Positions 56,203 through 64,000 of a stretch of 64,000 nucleotides of DNA are shown here, in pieces. The position numbers and the translations under genes were made by a program. A model generated the notes under the pieces. It ran no database searches. It was not told the origin of the DNA and saw only the letters and a program-made list of their open reading frames with translations. The stretch comes from Antrihabitans auranticaus (GTDB lineage: Bacteria; Actinomycetota; Actinomycetes; Mycobacteriales; Mycobacteriaceae), in assembly GCF_016481275.1 (NCBI RefSeq), contig NZ_JAEMNW010000002.1, positions 1,178,001 to 1,242,000 on the forward strand. The letters are read 5' to 3'. Within the stretch, counting starts at the first letter, position 1. Each line of letters begins with the position of its first letter.

Positions 56203-57564
56203 GTGTCGACCCAAGTAGATTTCTCTCCGCTGCGTGGCGGACGTGGCATTTTGTTGATGGCGGCGGCGATCGGTCCCGATCTGACCGCCGCCGGATATAG
56301 CGAAGCCGAATACCTCGCGACGGGCACCGCCAGTGGCTATCGCACGTGCAGTCCGATGGCTTCCGACGGCCGGTTCGACCTCGAACCAGACGGCGGGACA
56401 GCCCACTTCGCAACGCGTGTGGTTGTGCGTAGACCCGCCGATGCCGCGAACTTCAACGGCACCCTCGTCGTCGAGTGGCTCAATGTAAGCAGTGGCCAAG
56501 ACGCCGGCCCGGACTATTCCTACATGGCGACGGAGTTGGTCAGGGGCGGTTACGCGTGGGTGGGGGTTTCGGCGCAGTGGGCCGGGATCGAAGGCGGAAC
56601 GCCCACGATCGCAGTGGCAGAAGGTCGGCAATCCGGCCTCGCCGAGATCGACCCAGACCGCTACGGCGGCCTGCACCATCCCGGCGACGCATACTGCTAC
56701 GACATCTACACCAAGATCGCGCGGAGCATCACCGAGGCGGAGCCGTTGGCGGGCCTGCACGTCGATCGAAGGCTCGCGATCGGCGAGTCGCAGTCCGCGA
56801 TTGCGTTGAGCACCTACATCAATGGCGTCCAGCCCTTGACAGAATTGTTCGACGGATTTCTGGTGCACAGTCGTGGCGGGGCGATCGCTCCGTTGGGCGA
56901 TCCAGGACGTGGCGTCGATTTGCGTCCGGCTCTGCGCGGCACGCCGACCCAGATTCGTGACGATATCCCCGTGCCGGTGATCGTCGTGCAGACCGAGACG
57001 GACCTCTTCGGGCACCTCGCGTATTACCCTGCCAGGCAGGAGGATTCGAACTGGTTCCGACTATGGGAAATCGCAGGGACCGCTCATGCCGACAGGTTTC
57101 AGATCGGCCAGTTCGAGAAGTTCCTCCAGTGCCGGTTGCCAGTAAATCGCGGGCAGCAGGTCTTCGTATTGCGGGCTGCGTTGCGCGCACTCGACACGTG
57201 GGTACGAGTGGGTCAGCGTCCACCCTCGGCGCCGCGGCTCGAGGTCGTGCGCGGCACCGAATTTGCTGTCGACGCCAACGGCAACGTGCTGGGTGGCGTG
57301 CGAACGCCGGCGGTGGATGCGCCGGTGGCCGTGCTTTCTGGTGCGCCCGCCCCGGGGGCGTCGCCGATCTGCGAGCTGTTCGGCACAACGACGCCGCTGC
57401 CCGGCCTGGATGAGTTGTATGTGGACGAGGCGGACTACCTCGCGAAGTACACTGCCGCTGCCGATGCCGCGATCGAGGCGGGTTTCGTACTCGCCGAGGA
57501 TCGGGCCGAATTGCTTGCGGCAGCGGAGCCAGAGCTGCTTACCCGGTCAACCGACCCTGTGTGA
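56203..57564 (+). CDS. Alpha/beta-hydrolase domain protein (Abhydrolase_10 type)
   Basis: A 453-residue esterase-like protein. Nucleophile Ser in AIGESQSAIAL, acid Asp in VQTETDLFG, His in AGTAHADRF. Segments NGTLVVEWLNVSSG and YAWVGVSAQWAGIEGG are typical of this large actinobacterial family, whose substrates are mostly unknown. No signal peptide. GTG 56203 follows GAGGAG; the longer frame starting at 56122 crosses the KstR site. Possibly cleaves steroid or lipid esters. Overlaps the convergent epimerase gene by 26 bp. Confidence 0.82.
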   Translation: MSTQVDFSPLRGGRGILLMAAAIGPDLTAAGYSEAEYLATGTASGYRTCSPMASDGRFDLEPDGGTAHFATRVVVRRPADAANFNGTLVVEWLNVSSGQDAGPDYSYMATELVRGGYAWVGVSAQWAGIEGGTPTIAVAEGRQSGLAEIDPDRYGGLHHPGDAYCYDIYTKIARSITEAEPLAGLHVDRRLAIGESQSAIALSTYINGVQPLTELFDGFLVHSRGGAIAPLGDPGRGVDLRPALRGTPTQIRDDIPVPVIVVQTETDLFGHLAYYPARQEDSNWFRLWEIAGTAHADRFQIGQFEKFLQCRLPVNRGQQVFVLRAALRALDTWVRVGQRPPSAPRLEVVRGTEFAVDANGNVLGGVRTPAVDAPVAVLSGAPAPGASPICELFGTTTPLPGLDELYVDEADYLAKYTAAADAAIEAGFVLAEDRAELLAAAEPELLTRSTDPV

Positions 57565-58516
57565 CGAAGAATGCGATGAGGTCGCGCACAGTCTCGTCGG
57601 TCGGGCGCGGGTCGTGCCCGAGTTCACGCAGGGCCTTCGTACCGTCGACGATCGGCGAGGTCAGCAGCGTGTCGATTGCGCCTTTCGAGATGAGGTCCGA
57701 GCCGAAACGCGCACCGATAGGCTCGACGATCGGCACAACGCGTTCGACGAGTCGCAGCGGAAGCGCGAAGGCGGGTCCGCGTCTGCCGAGCACTCGGGCG
57801 GCCGTGCGGAACACCTCGATGAGTTCTGCTTCGTGGCCGGCGAGAATGTAGTTTTCGCCGGCTCTGCCCTTCTCCGACGCTCGGATCATGCCGGTGGCGA
57901 CGTCGCGGACGTCGATCAGATCGAAATGTCCCGCGATCCCCAGGGGCATTCGTCCGTTGGCAGCCAATCGGACCATCGAGTTCAGCCGCGACGGCCCGTA
58001 GTCGACCGGCCCGAAAATGCCTGTGGGGTTGCAGATCACGGCGTCGAGTCCGCGCTCGACCACGGCCCGAACCGCAACCTCCCCGAACCATTTCGACCTG
58101 TCGTAGACGGGCAAGTCTGCGCGGGTGGAGCGTGCCGACTCTTCACTCAGCGGACCGACGAGGTTGTATTGGTCGTACGCATGCAGCGAACTGCAGTGGA
58201 CGAACTTGCGCGCGCCGACCGTGAGCGCGGCCTCGGCGACAATACGCGCGCCTTCCGTATTCACCCGCCATGCAACCGGATCCTGTTGCGCGAGCGTCAC
58301 CATCGCGACGAGGTGATAGACCACCTCGACATCGGTGAGTACGCGAACCATGTCAGCGGGGTCGAGGATGTCGGCCCGGAGCCAGCTGACATCACCGTCG
58401 GTGCGGGCAGGTGCAGGTACGCGGTCGATCGCCAGCACTTCGTGTCCCTGCGACGCGAGCGCTTCGACGAGATTCATTCCCAGAAAGCCGGCCGCACCCG
58501 TCACGGCAACGCGCAT
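57539..58516 (-). CDS. NAD-dependent epimerase / 3beta-hydroxysteroid dehydrogenase family protein
   Basis: A 325-residue extended SDR. VTGAAGFLGMNLVEAL (TGxxGxxG), catalytic Ser/Thr in CSSLHAYD and YxxxK as YDRSK, NPTGIFGPVDYGPSR, then LIDVRDVATGM. The NPTGIFGP and the family layout fit dihydroflavonol reductase/3beta-HSD rather than sugar epimerases. ATG 58516 follows AGGAG. The operator-like palindrome at 58557 lies 41 bp upstream. It may oxidise a 3-hydroxy group of a steroid or terpenoid; not proven. Confidence 0.85.
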   Translation of the reverse strand: MRVAVTGAAGFLGMNLVEALASQGHEVLAIDRVPAPARTDGDVSWLRADILDPADMVRVLTDVEVVYHLVAMVTLAQQDPVAWRVNTEGARIVAEAALTVGARKFVHCSSLHAYDQYNLVGPLSEESARSTRADLPVYDRSKWFGEVAVRAVVERGLDAVICNPTGIFGPVDYGPSRLNSMVRLAANGRMPLGIAGHFDLIDVRDVATGMIRASEKGRAGENYILAGHEAELIEVFRTAARVLGRRGPAFALPLRLVERVVPIVEPIGARFGSDLISKGAIDTLLTSPIVDGTKALRELGHDPRPTDETVRDLIAFFVTQGRLTG

Positions 58517-58556
58517 CACGTTCTCCTTCGTCCGTTGTTGCGTCAAGTATAGATGC

Positions 58557-58576
58557 GTCTAGACATCTGTCCAGAC
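58557..58576. promoter_or_regulatory. 20-bp palindromic operator candidate
   Basis: GTCT-A-GACA-TC-TGTC-C-AGAC: arms of nine bases with eight pairing, 41 bp before the epimerase start. It contains AGACATCTGTCCAG, the second copy of the 14-bp motif found before the CYP123 operon (55195-55208). Confidence 0.55.
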
Positions 58577-58633
58577 TAGTGTTTGCCGGTCGCTTGTGCC
58601 CCACAAGGCACTTGCCGACGAGGACTCTGGGGC

Positions 58634-59230
58634 GATGCTTCGGTAACCACCTACTCGGCAAGACCACCCGGCGCGTCGCGGACCGACACGCCGGACCACC
58701 CACACCGCCGCACCCCGACTCGGGAGTCGCACCCCGACTCGCCGACCGACACGCCGAGGCCCACCCGAAAAGGGGTGCGGCTGAGGTCGAGTCGGCCGGA
58801 CGCATGCCGAACAGGCTCCCGCCGACGACCCCTCCCGCGCGATGCCGCGGTAACCACCTACTCGGCAAGACCACCCGGCGCGTCGCGGACCGACACGCCG
58901 CACCACCCACACCGCCGCACCCCGGCTCGGGAGTCGCACCCCGACTCGCCGACCGACACGCCGAGGCCCACCCGAAAAGGGGTGCGGCTGAGGTCAAGTC
59001 GGCCGTACGCATACCGAACAGGCTCCCGCCGACGACCCCTCCCGCGCGATGCCGCGGTAACCACCCACTCGGCGAGACCACCCGGCGCGTCGCGGACCGA
59101 CACGCCCAACCACCCACACCCGCCGCACCCCGACTCGGGAGTCGCACCCCGACTCGCCGACCGACACACCGAGGCCCACCCGAAAAGGGGTGCGGCTGAA
59201 CACGAGTCGGCCCGAACCGCCACCCGACTA
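58634..59230. repeat. Three tandem 207-bp repeats (intergenic)
   Basis: Units starting at 58634, 58841 and 59048 (GGTAACCAC at 58642, 58849, 59056: exact 207-bp steps); the third has one extra C and ends in the stop of the Mce-associated gene. Units are over 90% alike by eye. Each holds GCACCCCGACTCGGGAGTCG (a palindrome CGACTC-GG-GAGTCG) and the hairpin CACCC-GAAAAG-GGGTG. The core is shared with the 39226 element. The gene-free region 58517-59227 holds otherwise only the epimerase promoter; all long reading frames there are repeat artefacts. Confidence 0.92.
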
Positions 59231-59812
59231 GATCGGCGCCAACTGCGAAATCAACCACTCGCCGTCGACGTGTTGCATGCTCACTCGGAGGCGGCTACCG
59301 GTGGTGACGGCTTGGGGGTTGTCGATGTTCGTGGTCACCTGGTTTAGGAAGATCAGGACGTCCACTGTGTCCGGCGTGGCCGAAATGACCGCCGCCCCTT
59401 GCACACTGACCTTGACGGTGAGTTGCTTCTCCTTTGCCCCCGGGATTATCGAGTCCTGGATGAGCTTCAGGTACTCCTCCCGGAAGTCGCCGGTGAGGCC
59501 TTCCGCCGCGGTCGGCAAGGAACTTTCGGCGGTTTCGTAGTCGTAGCCGAGCATCGCGACGACCTTCTCGGACGCCGAATCGACGGCGCTCGTGCGCGCG
59601 TCGGCAATCTGCCGGTTGTCGATGTACGTAGACAGCGCAATGCCGCCGACGATGAGCAGCGCGACCAGCACGATCCCCGACAGGGCAAACAGAAGACCCT
59701 TCACCGATCTACCGAACGACGGCGGCCGACCGAACCCGCGCTTCCCGGAAACCTTTGGTGGATCCGGTAACTCGTGGTCGTCACGAGATTTCTGAACTGT
59801 TGCGGCTGTCAC
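59228..59812 (-). CDS. Mce-associated membrane protein
   Basis: A 194-residue protein: cytoplasmic basic N-terminus (1-38), one membrane helix (about 39-64, LLFALSGIVLVALLIVGGIAL), then an outside domain with the helix-strand pattern of Mce-associated (Mas/OmamA-like) proteins (ARTSAVDSASEKVVAMLGYDYETAE). Such proteins stabilise Mce transporters. Overlaps the next Mas gene by 4 bp. Its stop is embedded in the end of the tandem repeats. Confidence 0.87.
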   Translation of the reverse strand: MTAATVQKSRDDHELPDPPKVSGKRGFGRPPSFGRSVKGLLFALSGIVLVALLIVGGIALSTYIDNRQIADARTSAVDSASEKVVAMLGYDYETAESSLPTAAEGLTGDFREEYLKLIQDSIIPGAKEKQLTVKVSVQGAAVISATPDTVDVLIFLNQVTTNIDNPQAVTTGSRLRVSMQHVDGEWLISQLAPI

Positions 59813-60486
59813 GGAACGAACTCCACCTTCGATGTTGCCAGACGCCCGTCGACGTCTGTGACGCTGACGCGGAGCCGGAAGTTGCGCGGCTGCGGTTCGT
59901 CGGATCCCGCATTCGTCACCATCGACTTCGCGGCCACGAGCACAACCCCGCCGTCGTCGCTTTCACTCTCCAAACCTGCTGCGATGATCTCGCCGTGGGT
60001 CGCGACCTTCGCTTCGCGGACGATGCTCACGAACGGCTCGATACGACCGTCGAACTCCGCTTGGAACTCTCCCGTCGCATCCGCGAGGATGCGATCGACG
60101 TCTTCCTTGACCGTCTCGGGGTCGATCGTGGTCAGGTTCAGTACCGCTTGGCGTGCGACCTGGATGTACTCCTGGCGCGTCGCTTCGCGCTCGTCGGTCT
60201 GATGATTCGAGTACGACAGGAACGCAACCCCTGCCGCGACCGTGAGCAGGACGACCGCCGCAGCCGCTGCGACCGCCGGCTTCAGCCACGTCCGTGACGG
60301 CTTGGCAGCGGGCACAGCAGGTTCGGGCGTGCGTTGTGTGTTCACGACCGGCTCTGGTGCAGGGGCAACCTTGGGCGGCGAGGCCACAGGCTTTTGCAGC
60401 GTGATCGGCTCGGCGGGCGGGTCGCCGACCGGCGGGCCTGCGCGCCGCACCGCTTTGCGACGGGGAGCTTTGTTGTCTTCGGTCAT
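59809..60486 (-). CDS. Mce-associated membrane protein
   Basis: A 225-residue protein with a Pro/Ala/Lys-rich cytoplasmic N-terminus (1-65), a membrane helix (about 70-92) and an outside Mas domain (ATRQEYIQVARQAVLNLTTI onward). ATG 60486 overlaps the mceF stop by 4 bp; the frame continues ten codons upstream but the overlap start is favoured. Paralogous in layout to the following gene; pairs of Mas genes after mceF are common. Confidence 0.87.
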   Translation of the reverse strand: MTEDNKAPRRKAVRRAGPPVGDPPAEPITLQKPVASPPKVAPAPEPVVNTQRTPEPAVPAAKPSRTWLKPAVAAAAAVVLLTVAAGVAFLSYSNHQTDEREATRQEYIQVARQAVLNLTTIDPETVKEDVDRILADATGEFQAEFDGRIEPFVSIVREAKVATHGEIIAAGLESESDDGGVVLVAAKSMVTNAGSDEPQPRNFRLRVSVTDVDGRLATSKVEFVP

Positions 60487-61880
60487 CCCTGTTGTTCCAC
60501 CATCATCGATTGCCATGAAACTTCCGACGCGCCAACCTGGTTGAGGTTCGGCTGACTGTAAATCTTGCCGTCCGGCCCGACGAACGTGCCCGTTTCTGGA
60601 TCATATTGCCGGGCAGCAGTTTTGGGCAGCTCAGCCGGCCTACCCTCCTCGAACGCCGCCGGCGCGTTCGCACCCGGGATCGTCACCGGCGGGTTGATGC
60701 CCTCAGCAACGTACGGTTCGCCGGTCGCGCATTGCTCGACGGTCGGCGCGCGTCGTCCCGGGTACCCCATGCAGGGCGAGTTTCGCGCGCCGCGCACGGC
60801 GATCTTGCTGTCCTGCGGGACTTTGCAGAAGAGGTTCGACGGTGTATCGGGCACGGACTGATCGGCTGGTGAACGCCACTCGGCAGCGGGGATGAATCCC
60901 TGTGTGCACGATGGCGGATCGTTGACAGAGATCAGGAAGTCGACGATCGCACCGTCTTCGAGCGGGCCGCGCACGGCGGTGAGCAGTGCTGCTACCAACG
61001 GCGGGAACACGACGAGCACCTGCTCGATCGACGGGTTGTACGTAGCGGCGACCTCGCCGACGCTCACAAGGTTCGCGAGCAACAGCGGCAAAGTCGGCCG
61101 CAGATCTTGGAAGAGCGCTGTCGCCTCGTTCGCGGTGCCGGGCCCGTTCTCGAGAATCGATCGCAGCTGCGGATCGCTCGCACGCAACTGGTCGGCGAAG
61201 CGCGTGAGATCTCGCGTCCAGTCCCGGATCGCGTCGCTGGAGTCGTTCTGGGTATCCAGCAACGGACCGATCTCATCGATCAGAATCTTCGTCTGCTCGG
61301 TGTTGTCGGCGGCCTCCTGCACGAGCAGGCGCGCGGAATCGAGCAGCTTCTGCAGGTCGGGACCAGTGCCGTTGAAAGCCTTGAACGACTCGTCGACCAG
61401 CGATCGCAACCGCGTGTCGGCGACGCTCGCGAGCAGTCGGTCGGCCTGATCGAGCATCGGACCCACATCCTGCGGCAGCCGGGTGCGGTCGACGGGAATG
61501 ATGTCCCCGTTTGCCAGATCGGGGCCGTCCGCAGTGTTCGGCACGAGGTCGACATATTGTTCGCCCACCGCCGACACGCTCTTCACCCACACCACGCTGT
61601 CGAACGGAATCTTGTAGTCCGAGCCAATAGACAAGGTCGCGTCGACGCCTGTCTCGGTGAGCTCGACTTCTTCGACTTCGCCGACGTTCGTACCGCGATA
61701 GGTGACGTTGGCATGGGGGTACAGGCCGCCGGTGGCAGAAAGCTCGACAGTCACCTTGTATCGGCCGACTCCGAACATTGCCGGCACGTCGATGTAGACC
61801 ACGGACATGACGACCACACCGATCACGGTGAGGATCGAGAAGATGATCAACTGCGCTCTGACGAACTTGGATAGCATCAT
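60483..61880 (-). CDS. mceF: Mce family protein MceF
   Basis: A 465-residue protein: N-terminal membrane anchor (about 10-30, LIIFSILTVIGVVVMSVVY), MlaD/MCE domain (about 38-115, YKVTVELSATGGLYPHANVTYRGTNVGEVEEVEL) and a long helical SCP/Mce domain (about 130-320), then a Cys- and Pro-rich tail with CTQGF, FCK, CMGYPGRR and CATGEPY. Mce subunits form a hexameric tunnel for lipid or sterol uptake across the cell envelope. Position after the MceE lipoprotein and before Mas genes gives the F assignment. Confidence 0.92.
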   Translation of the reverse strand: MMLSKFVRAQLIIFSILTVIGVVVMSVVYIDVPAMFGVGRYKVTVELSATGGLYPHANVTYRGTNVGEVEEVELTETGVDATLSIGSDYKIPFDSVVWVKSVSAVGEQYVDLVPNTADGPDLANGDIIPVDRTRLPQDVGPMLDQADRLLASVADTRLRSLVDESFKAFNGTGPDLQKLLDSARLLVQEAADNTEQTKILIDEIGPLLDTQNDSSDAIRDWTRDLTRFADQLRASDPQLRSILENGPGTANEATALFQDLRPTLPLLLANLVSVGEVAATYNPSIEQVLVVFPPLVAALLTAVRGPLEDGAIVDFLISVNDPPSCTQGFIPAAEWRSPADQSVPDTPSNLFCKVPQDSKIAVRGARNSPCMGYPGRRAPTVEQCATGEPYVAEGINPPVTIPGANAPAAFEEGRPAELPKTAARQYDPETGTFVGPDGKIYSQPNLNQVGASEVSWQSMMVEQQG

Positions 61881-63106
61881 GGGCCCGGCACCCCCGGCAG
61901 CGGCGCGTTGATGCCCGGTATCTGCGGTAGCTCAGGCAGTCCGGGCAATGCAGGCAATGCAGGCAATCCTGGAATCTGCGGCAACCCGGGCGGTGGCGGC
62001 ACGGGCGGCGAGGCCAGCGGATTGCCCGCGTGTCCGGCAACACCGGCTACTCGGCCGAGCAGACCCTCGACTCCCCCGAAGGTGCCGCCGAGCGGTGTTC
62101 CGGTGAGGAAGTTCGAGTCCAGCCGCGCACCCGTGAGGTCGAGCATCATCATCAGGTTGGCGTAGTCGCCCTTCAGCCAGTGATCCATGTTCTTCATGGA
62201 GAACGGGAAGGTCAGCAGCAACGTCAGCACGTCCGTCAGGTGGTTGCCCGTGTTCGCAAGAGACTCGAGGACCGGAACCAGGCTGCGCAGGTTGGCCTTC
62301 AGGTCATCGCCGCTTTCATCGATGATGCGGTTTGCGACGTCACTGAGCCGGCCCAGCGACACGAGGGCGTCGGTCAGGTTGCCGCTCTGCGCATTGAGCA
62401 CCTCCAGTGCCGGCGGCACGCCCTCGAGCGCTCGCGCCAACGTGTCCTTCTCGCGGGCGAAGGTGACGCTCACGCGGTCCAGTCCGTCCAGCGCCGAAAC
62501 GATGTCTCCCCGCTGTTCGTCAAGACTCGTCGTCAACTCGTTCAGCCGGGGCAGGAGGTCGTGCGCGTCGGTTTCCCGGCCGTCGAGGGCCGCGTTGAGT
62601 TCGCGTGTGACGTCCTGCAATTGGGCGAACCCGCCGCCGTTGAGAACCACCGACAGCGATGACAGCGTCTGCTCGGTGGTCGGGTATGCGCCCGCACGGT
62701 CGAGCGGAATCGTGTCGCCGCCCTGCAGTCGCCCCTCGGCGGGCTGATCGATCGGCGCAGCAAGCTCGACGTGGTTGGACCCCAGCAGGCTCGTCTGACC
62801 GATCTTCGCGGTTGCATTGGCGGGCAGGACGACCGCGTCCTCGATCGACACCGTCACCAACGCGTGCCAGTCCTGTACCTCGATGCCCTGGACCGACCCG
62901 ACCGTCACGTCGTTCACGCGGACCGGCGAATTCTGGGTCAGCGTAGTCACGTTCGGCATCTGGATGTAGACCGTGTACGAGTCCGGTCCGGTGCCTTCCG
63001 CGCCGGGCAGGCGCACAGAGTTCAGGCCGCTCCAAGCGCAGCCGCTCGTCGATACGACGATGGCCACAGGCACAGCGGCAAACCGCCACCGTCGCTTTGC
63101 GCTCAT
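61877..63106 (-). CDS. mceE: Mce family lipoprotein MceE (LprK-like)
   Basis: A 409-residue Mce lipoprotein. Signal MSAKRRWRFAAVPVAIVVST ends in SGC (lipid-bearing Cys at about 23). MCE domain at about 42-120 (YTVYIQMPNVTTLTQNSPVRVNDVTVG), long helical needle region (about 140-330), and a C-terminal low-complexity tail of Pro/Gly/Leu (PPPPGLPQIPGLPALP type). The lipoprotein is always the E subunit of mce operons. Overlaps mceD and mceF by 4 bp each. Confidence 0.93.
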   Translation of the reverse strand: MSAKRRWRFAAVPVAIVVSTSGCAWSGLNSVRLPGAEGTGPDSYTVYIQMPNVTTLTQNSPVRVNDVTVGSVQGIEVQDWHALVTVSIEDAVVLPANATAKIGQTSLLGSNHVELAAPIDQPAEGRLQGGDTIPLDRAGAYPTTEQTLSSLSVVLNGGGFAQLQDVTRELNAALDGRETDAHDLLPRLNELTTSLDEQRGDIVSALDGLDRVSVTFAREKDTLARALEGVPPALEVLNAQSGNLTDALVSLGRLSDVANRIIDESGDDLKANLRSLVPVLESLANTGNHLTDVLTLLLTFPFSMKNMDHWLKGDYANLMMMLDLTGARLDSNFLTGTPLGGTFGGVEGLLGRVAGVAGHAGNPLASPPVPPPPGLPQIPGLPALPALPGLPELPQIPGINAPLPGVPGP

Positions 63107-64000
63107 CGTCCACCTCCCGGCAGCAACAACGAGAGCAGATCCTGCGGCGGCTGCGCAACCGGCACCGCCTGCGGCATCTCCGCTCGCAATTCATCAGGGC
63201 TGTACTGAATCTGGTCGGGGAACGCGGCGACACCGCTCGCCGGGTTGGTCATGATCGGCGGATAGTTGACGACCAACGAGTTGAAGACAGGCGCCAGGAA
63301 CTGCCGGCACAGGTCGGCCGACCGCTGCGAGTCGTTCGCCTCCATGCCCTCGATGGATCCGCAGAGGAAGGTCAACGGACTTGCTACTTCGTTCAGGCCG
63401 ACCACGCCTGTCAGCGAACCTTGTGCGGGCTTGTAGATCTGATAGAAGTTCGCGAGCGCGTTCGGAGCGATGTGCAGCACCTGCTCGAGCTCAGCACGCT
63501 TGTCGACGAGGACCTGCGTCGCTTCGGCAAGTCCGGAGACGCCTTCGACGAGGACAGGTCGATTGTCGGTGACGAAGCGCCCGACGTCGCTCAGCGCGAC
63601 GTCCAGATCGATAAGCCCCTGGCCGAGCTCGTCGGAGCTGTCCCCCAGGACCTCGGATACCGACGCGAGCCTGTTCCCGAACTGCACGATCTGTGTGTTG
63701 CTGTTGCTCAGCGCCGACACGAACGCCTGCAGGTTCCGGATCGTCGCGAAGAGATCGGTGCGGCCGTCGGACAAGATCTCGAGCGTGTGCGACAACTCGT
63801 GCAGCGTCGACTTCAGGGCGTCGCCGTTCCCGTCGAGGTTCTCGGCTGCGGTATTGACGAAGCGCCCGAAGCTGCCTTGCGAATCGTCCTCGAGCGGACC
63901 GAGCGCAGTCGACAACTTAGTCAGTTCCCGCTTGATGTCGTCCCATTCGACGGGGACAGCGGTTCGCTGGACCGGGATCTCGGCATTCTCCTCGAGCGAC
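63103..64000 (-). CDS. mceD: Mce family protein MceD, 5' part outside the window
   Basis: The frame enters from the window edge (SLEENAEIPVQRTAVPVEWDD) and runs 298 codons to the stop at 63103. The visible part is the end of the MCE domain, the helical region (VSALSNSNTQIVQFGNRLASVSEVL) and the conserved NFYQIYKPAQGSLTG/PLTFLCGSIE. A TTG at 63915 inside it is not a real start. It belongs with mceE and mceF and the two Mas genes; mceA-C and the YrbE permeases should lie beyond the edge. Confidence 0.9.
   Translation of the reverse strand, partial: SLEENAEIPVQRTAVPVEWDDIKRELTKLSTALGPLEDDSQGSFGRFVNTAAENLDGNGDALKSTLHELSHTLEILSDGRTDLFATIRNLQAFVSALSNSNTQIVQFGNRLASVSEVLGDSSDELGQGLIDLDVALSDVGRFVTDNRPVLVEGVSGLAEATQVLVDKRAELEQVLHIAPNALANFYQIYKPAQGSLTGVVGLNEVASPLTFLCGSIEGMEANDSQRSADLCRQFLAPVFNSLVVNYPPIMTNPASGVAAFPDQIQYSPDELRAEMPQAVPVAQPPQDLLSLLLPGGGR

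Noticed and set aside
58634-59230. CRISPR-like array
   Set aside because: Units are 207 bp, contiguous, with no 25-40 bp repeat/unique spacer alternation and no cas genes.
58392-59347. Overlapping frames of 250-290 codons on both strands
   Set aside because: They translate the 207-bp tandem repeats in every frame, giving internally repeated Arg/Gly/Pro-rich products with no family features.
59228-64000. Firm assignment of the mce genes to mce4 (cholesterol importer)
   Set aside because: The sterol-like context is suggestive, but mceA-C and the permease genes are outside the window and the MceE/F sequences alone do not settle the paralogue.

Overview
The window is high-GC DNA from a mycolic-acid actinobacterium of the Rhodococcus/Nocardia/Gordonia kind. 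The evidence is an mce (mammalian cell entry) operon, a CYP51-ferredoxin-SDR-CYP123 block arranged like Mycobacterium tuberculosis Rv0763c-Rv0766c, a CYP125-like P450, a KstR-like operator, mycofactocin-type SDRs and DinB-fold enzymes of the mycothiol kind. GTG starts and 4-bp ATGA/GTGA overlaps are common. No rRNA, tRNA, transposase, phage gene or CRISPR array was seen.

Layout. 0-6 kb: cation/proton antiporter, STAS protein, HspR-like MerR regulator, beta-lactamase-fold lipoprotein, HAD phosphatase and a secreted family-43 glycosidase. 6-16.3 kb: a gluconate/Entner-Doudoroff island: GntR regulator, gluconate permease, gluconokinase, ROK regulator, then zwf-edd-eda and glgX. Gluconate or glucose-6-phosphate can be taken to pyruvate plus glyceraldehyde-3-phosphate; no 6-phosphogluconolactonase or gnd is present.

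16.3-26.9 kb: an uncharacterised catabolic cluster holding an amidase, two Asp/Glu-racemase-superfamily proteins, a DUF3830 protein, a 2-hydroxyacid dehydrogenase with an apparent internal deletion, a GntR/FCD regulator, a semialdehyde dehydrogenase, a large FAD/Fe-S oxidoreductase and a class III aminotransferase. The identical 12-bp palindrome ATTGTTGACAAT stands at all three promoter regions of the cluster and at no other place I found. This is the best candidate here for an undescribed pathway.

27-32 kb: a membrane pseudokinase, a xylulokinase, a 41-codon gene coupled to a Cas4/AddB-like Fe-S protein with a degenerate nuclease site, and a membrane protein closed by a strong hairpin. 32-39 kb: an eight-gene minus-strand set for acyl-CoA degradation (thiolase, MaoC hydratase, SDRs, acyl-CoA dehydrogenase, hydrolase, SRPBCC proteins). 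39-47 kb: TetR and crotonase, a flavin monooxygenase, a glutamine-synthetase-like ligase, two DinB-fold proteins, MarR, a CYP125-like P450 and TetR.

47-58.5 kb: a nine-gene minus-strand operon from CYP123 through CYP51 to an acyl-CoA ligase and SDR, then an SDR and a hydrolase sharing a KstR-like site, then a 3beta-HSD/epimerase. A 14-bp operator-like sequence recurs before the CYP123 operon and before the epimerase. 58.6-59.2 kb: three 207-bp tandem repeats that share a 24-bp core with a 68-bp inverted repeat at 39.2 kb. 59.2-64 kb: two Mce-associated proteins, MceF, the MceE lipoprotein and the 3' part of MceD, running off the window. Together the right half points to steroid or branched-lipid uptake and oxidation, and the left half to sugar-acid and amino/hydroxy-acid catabolism.
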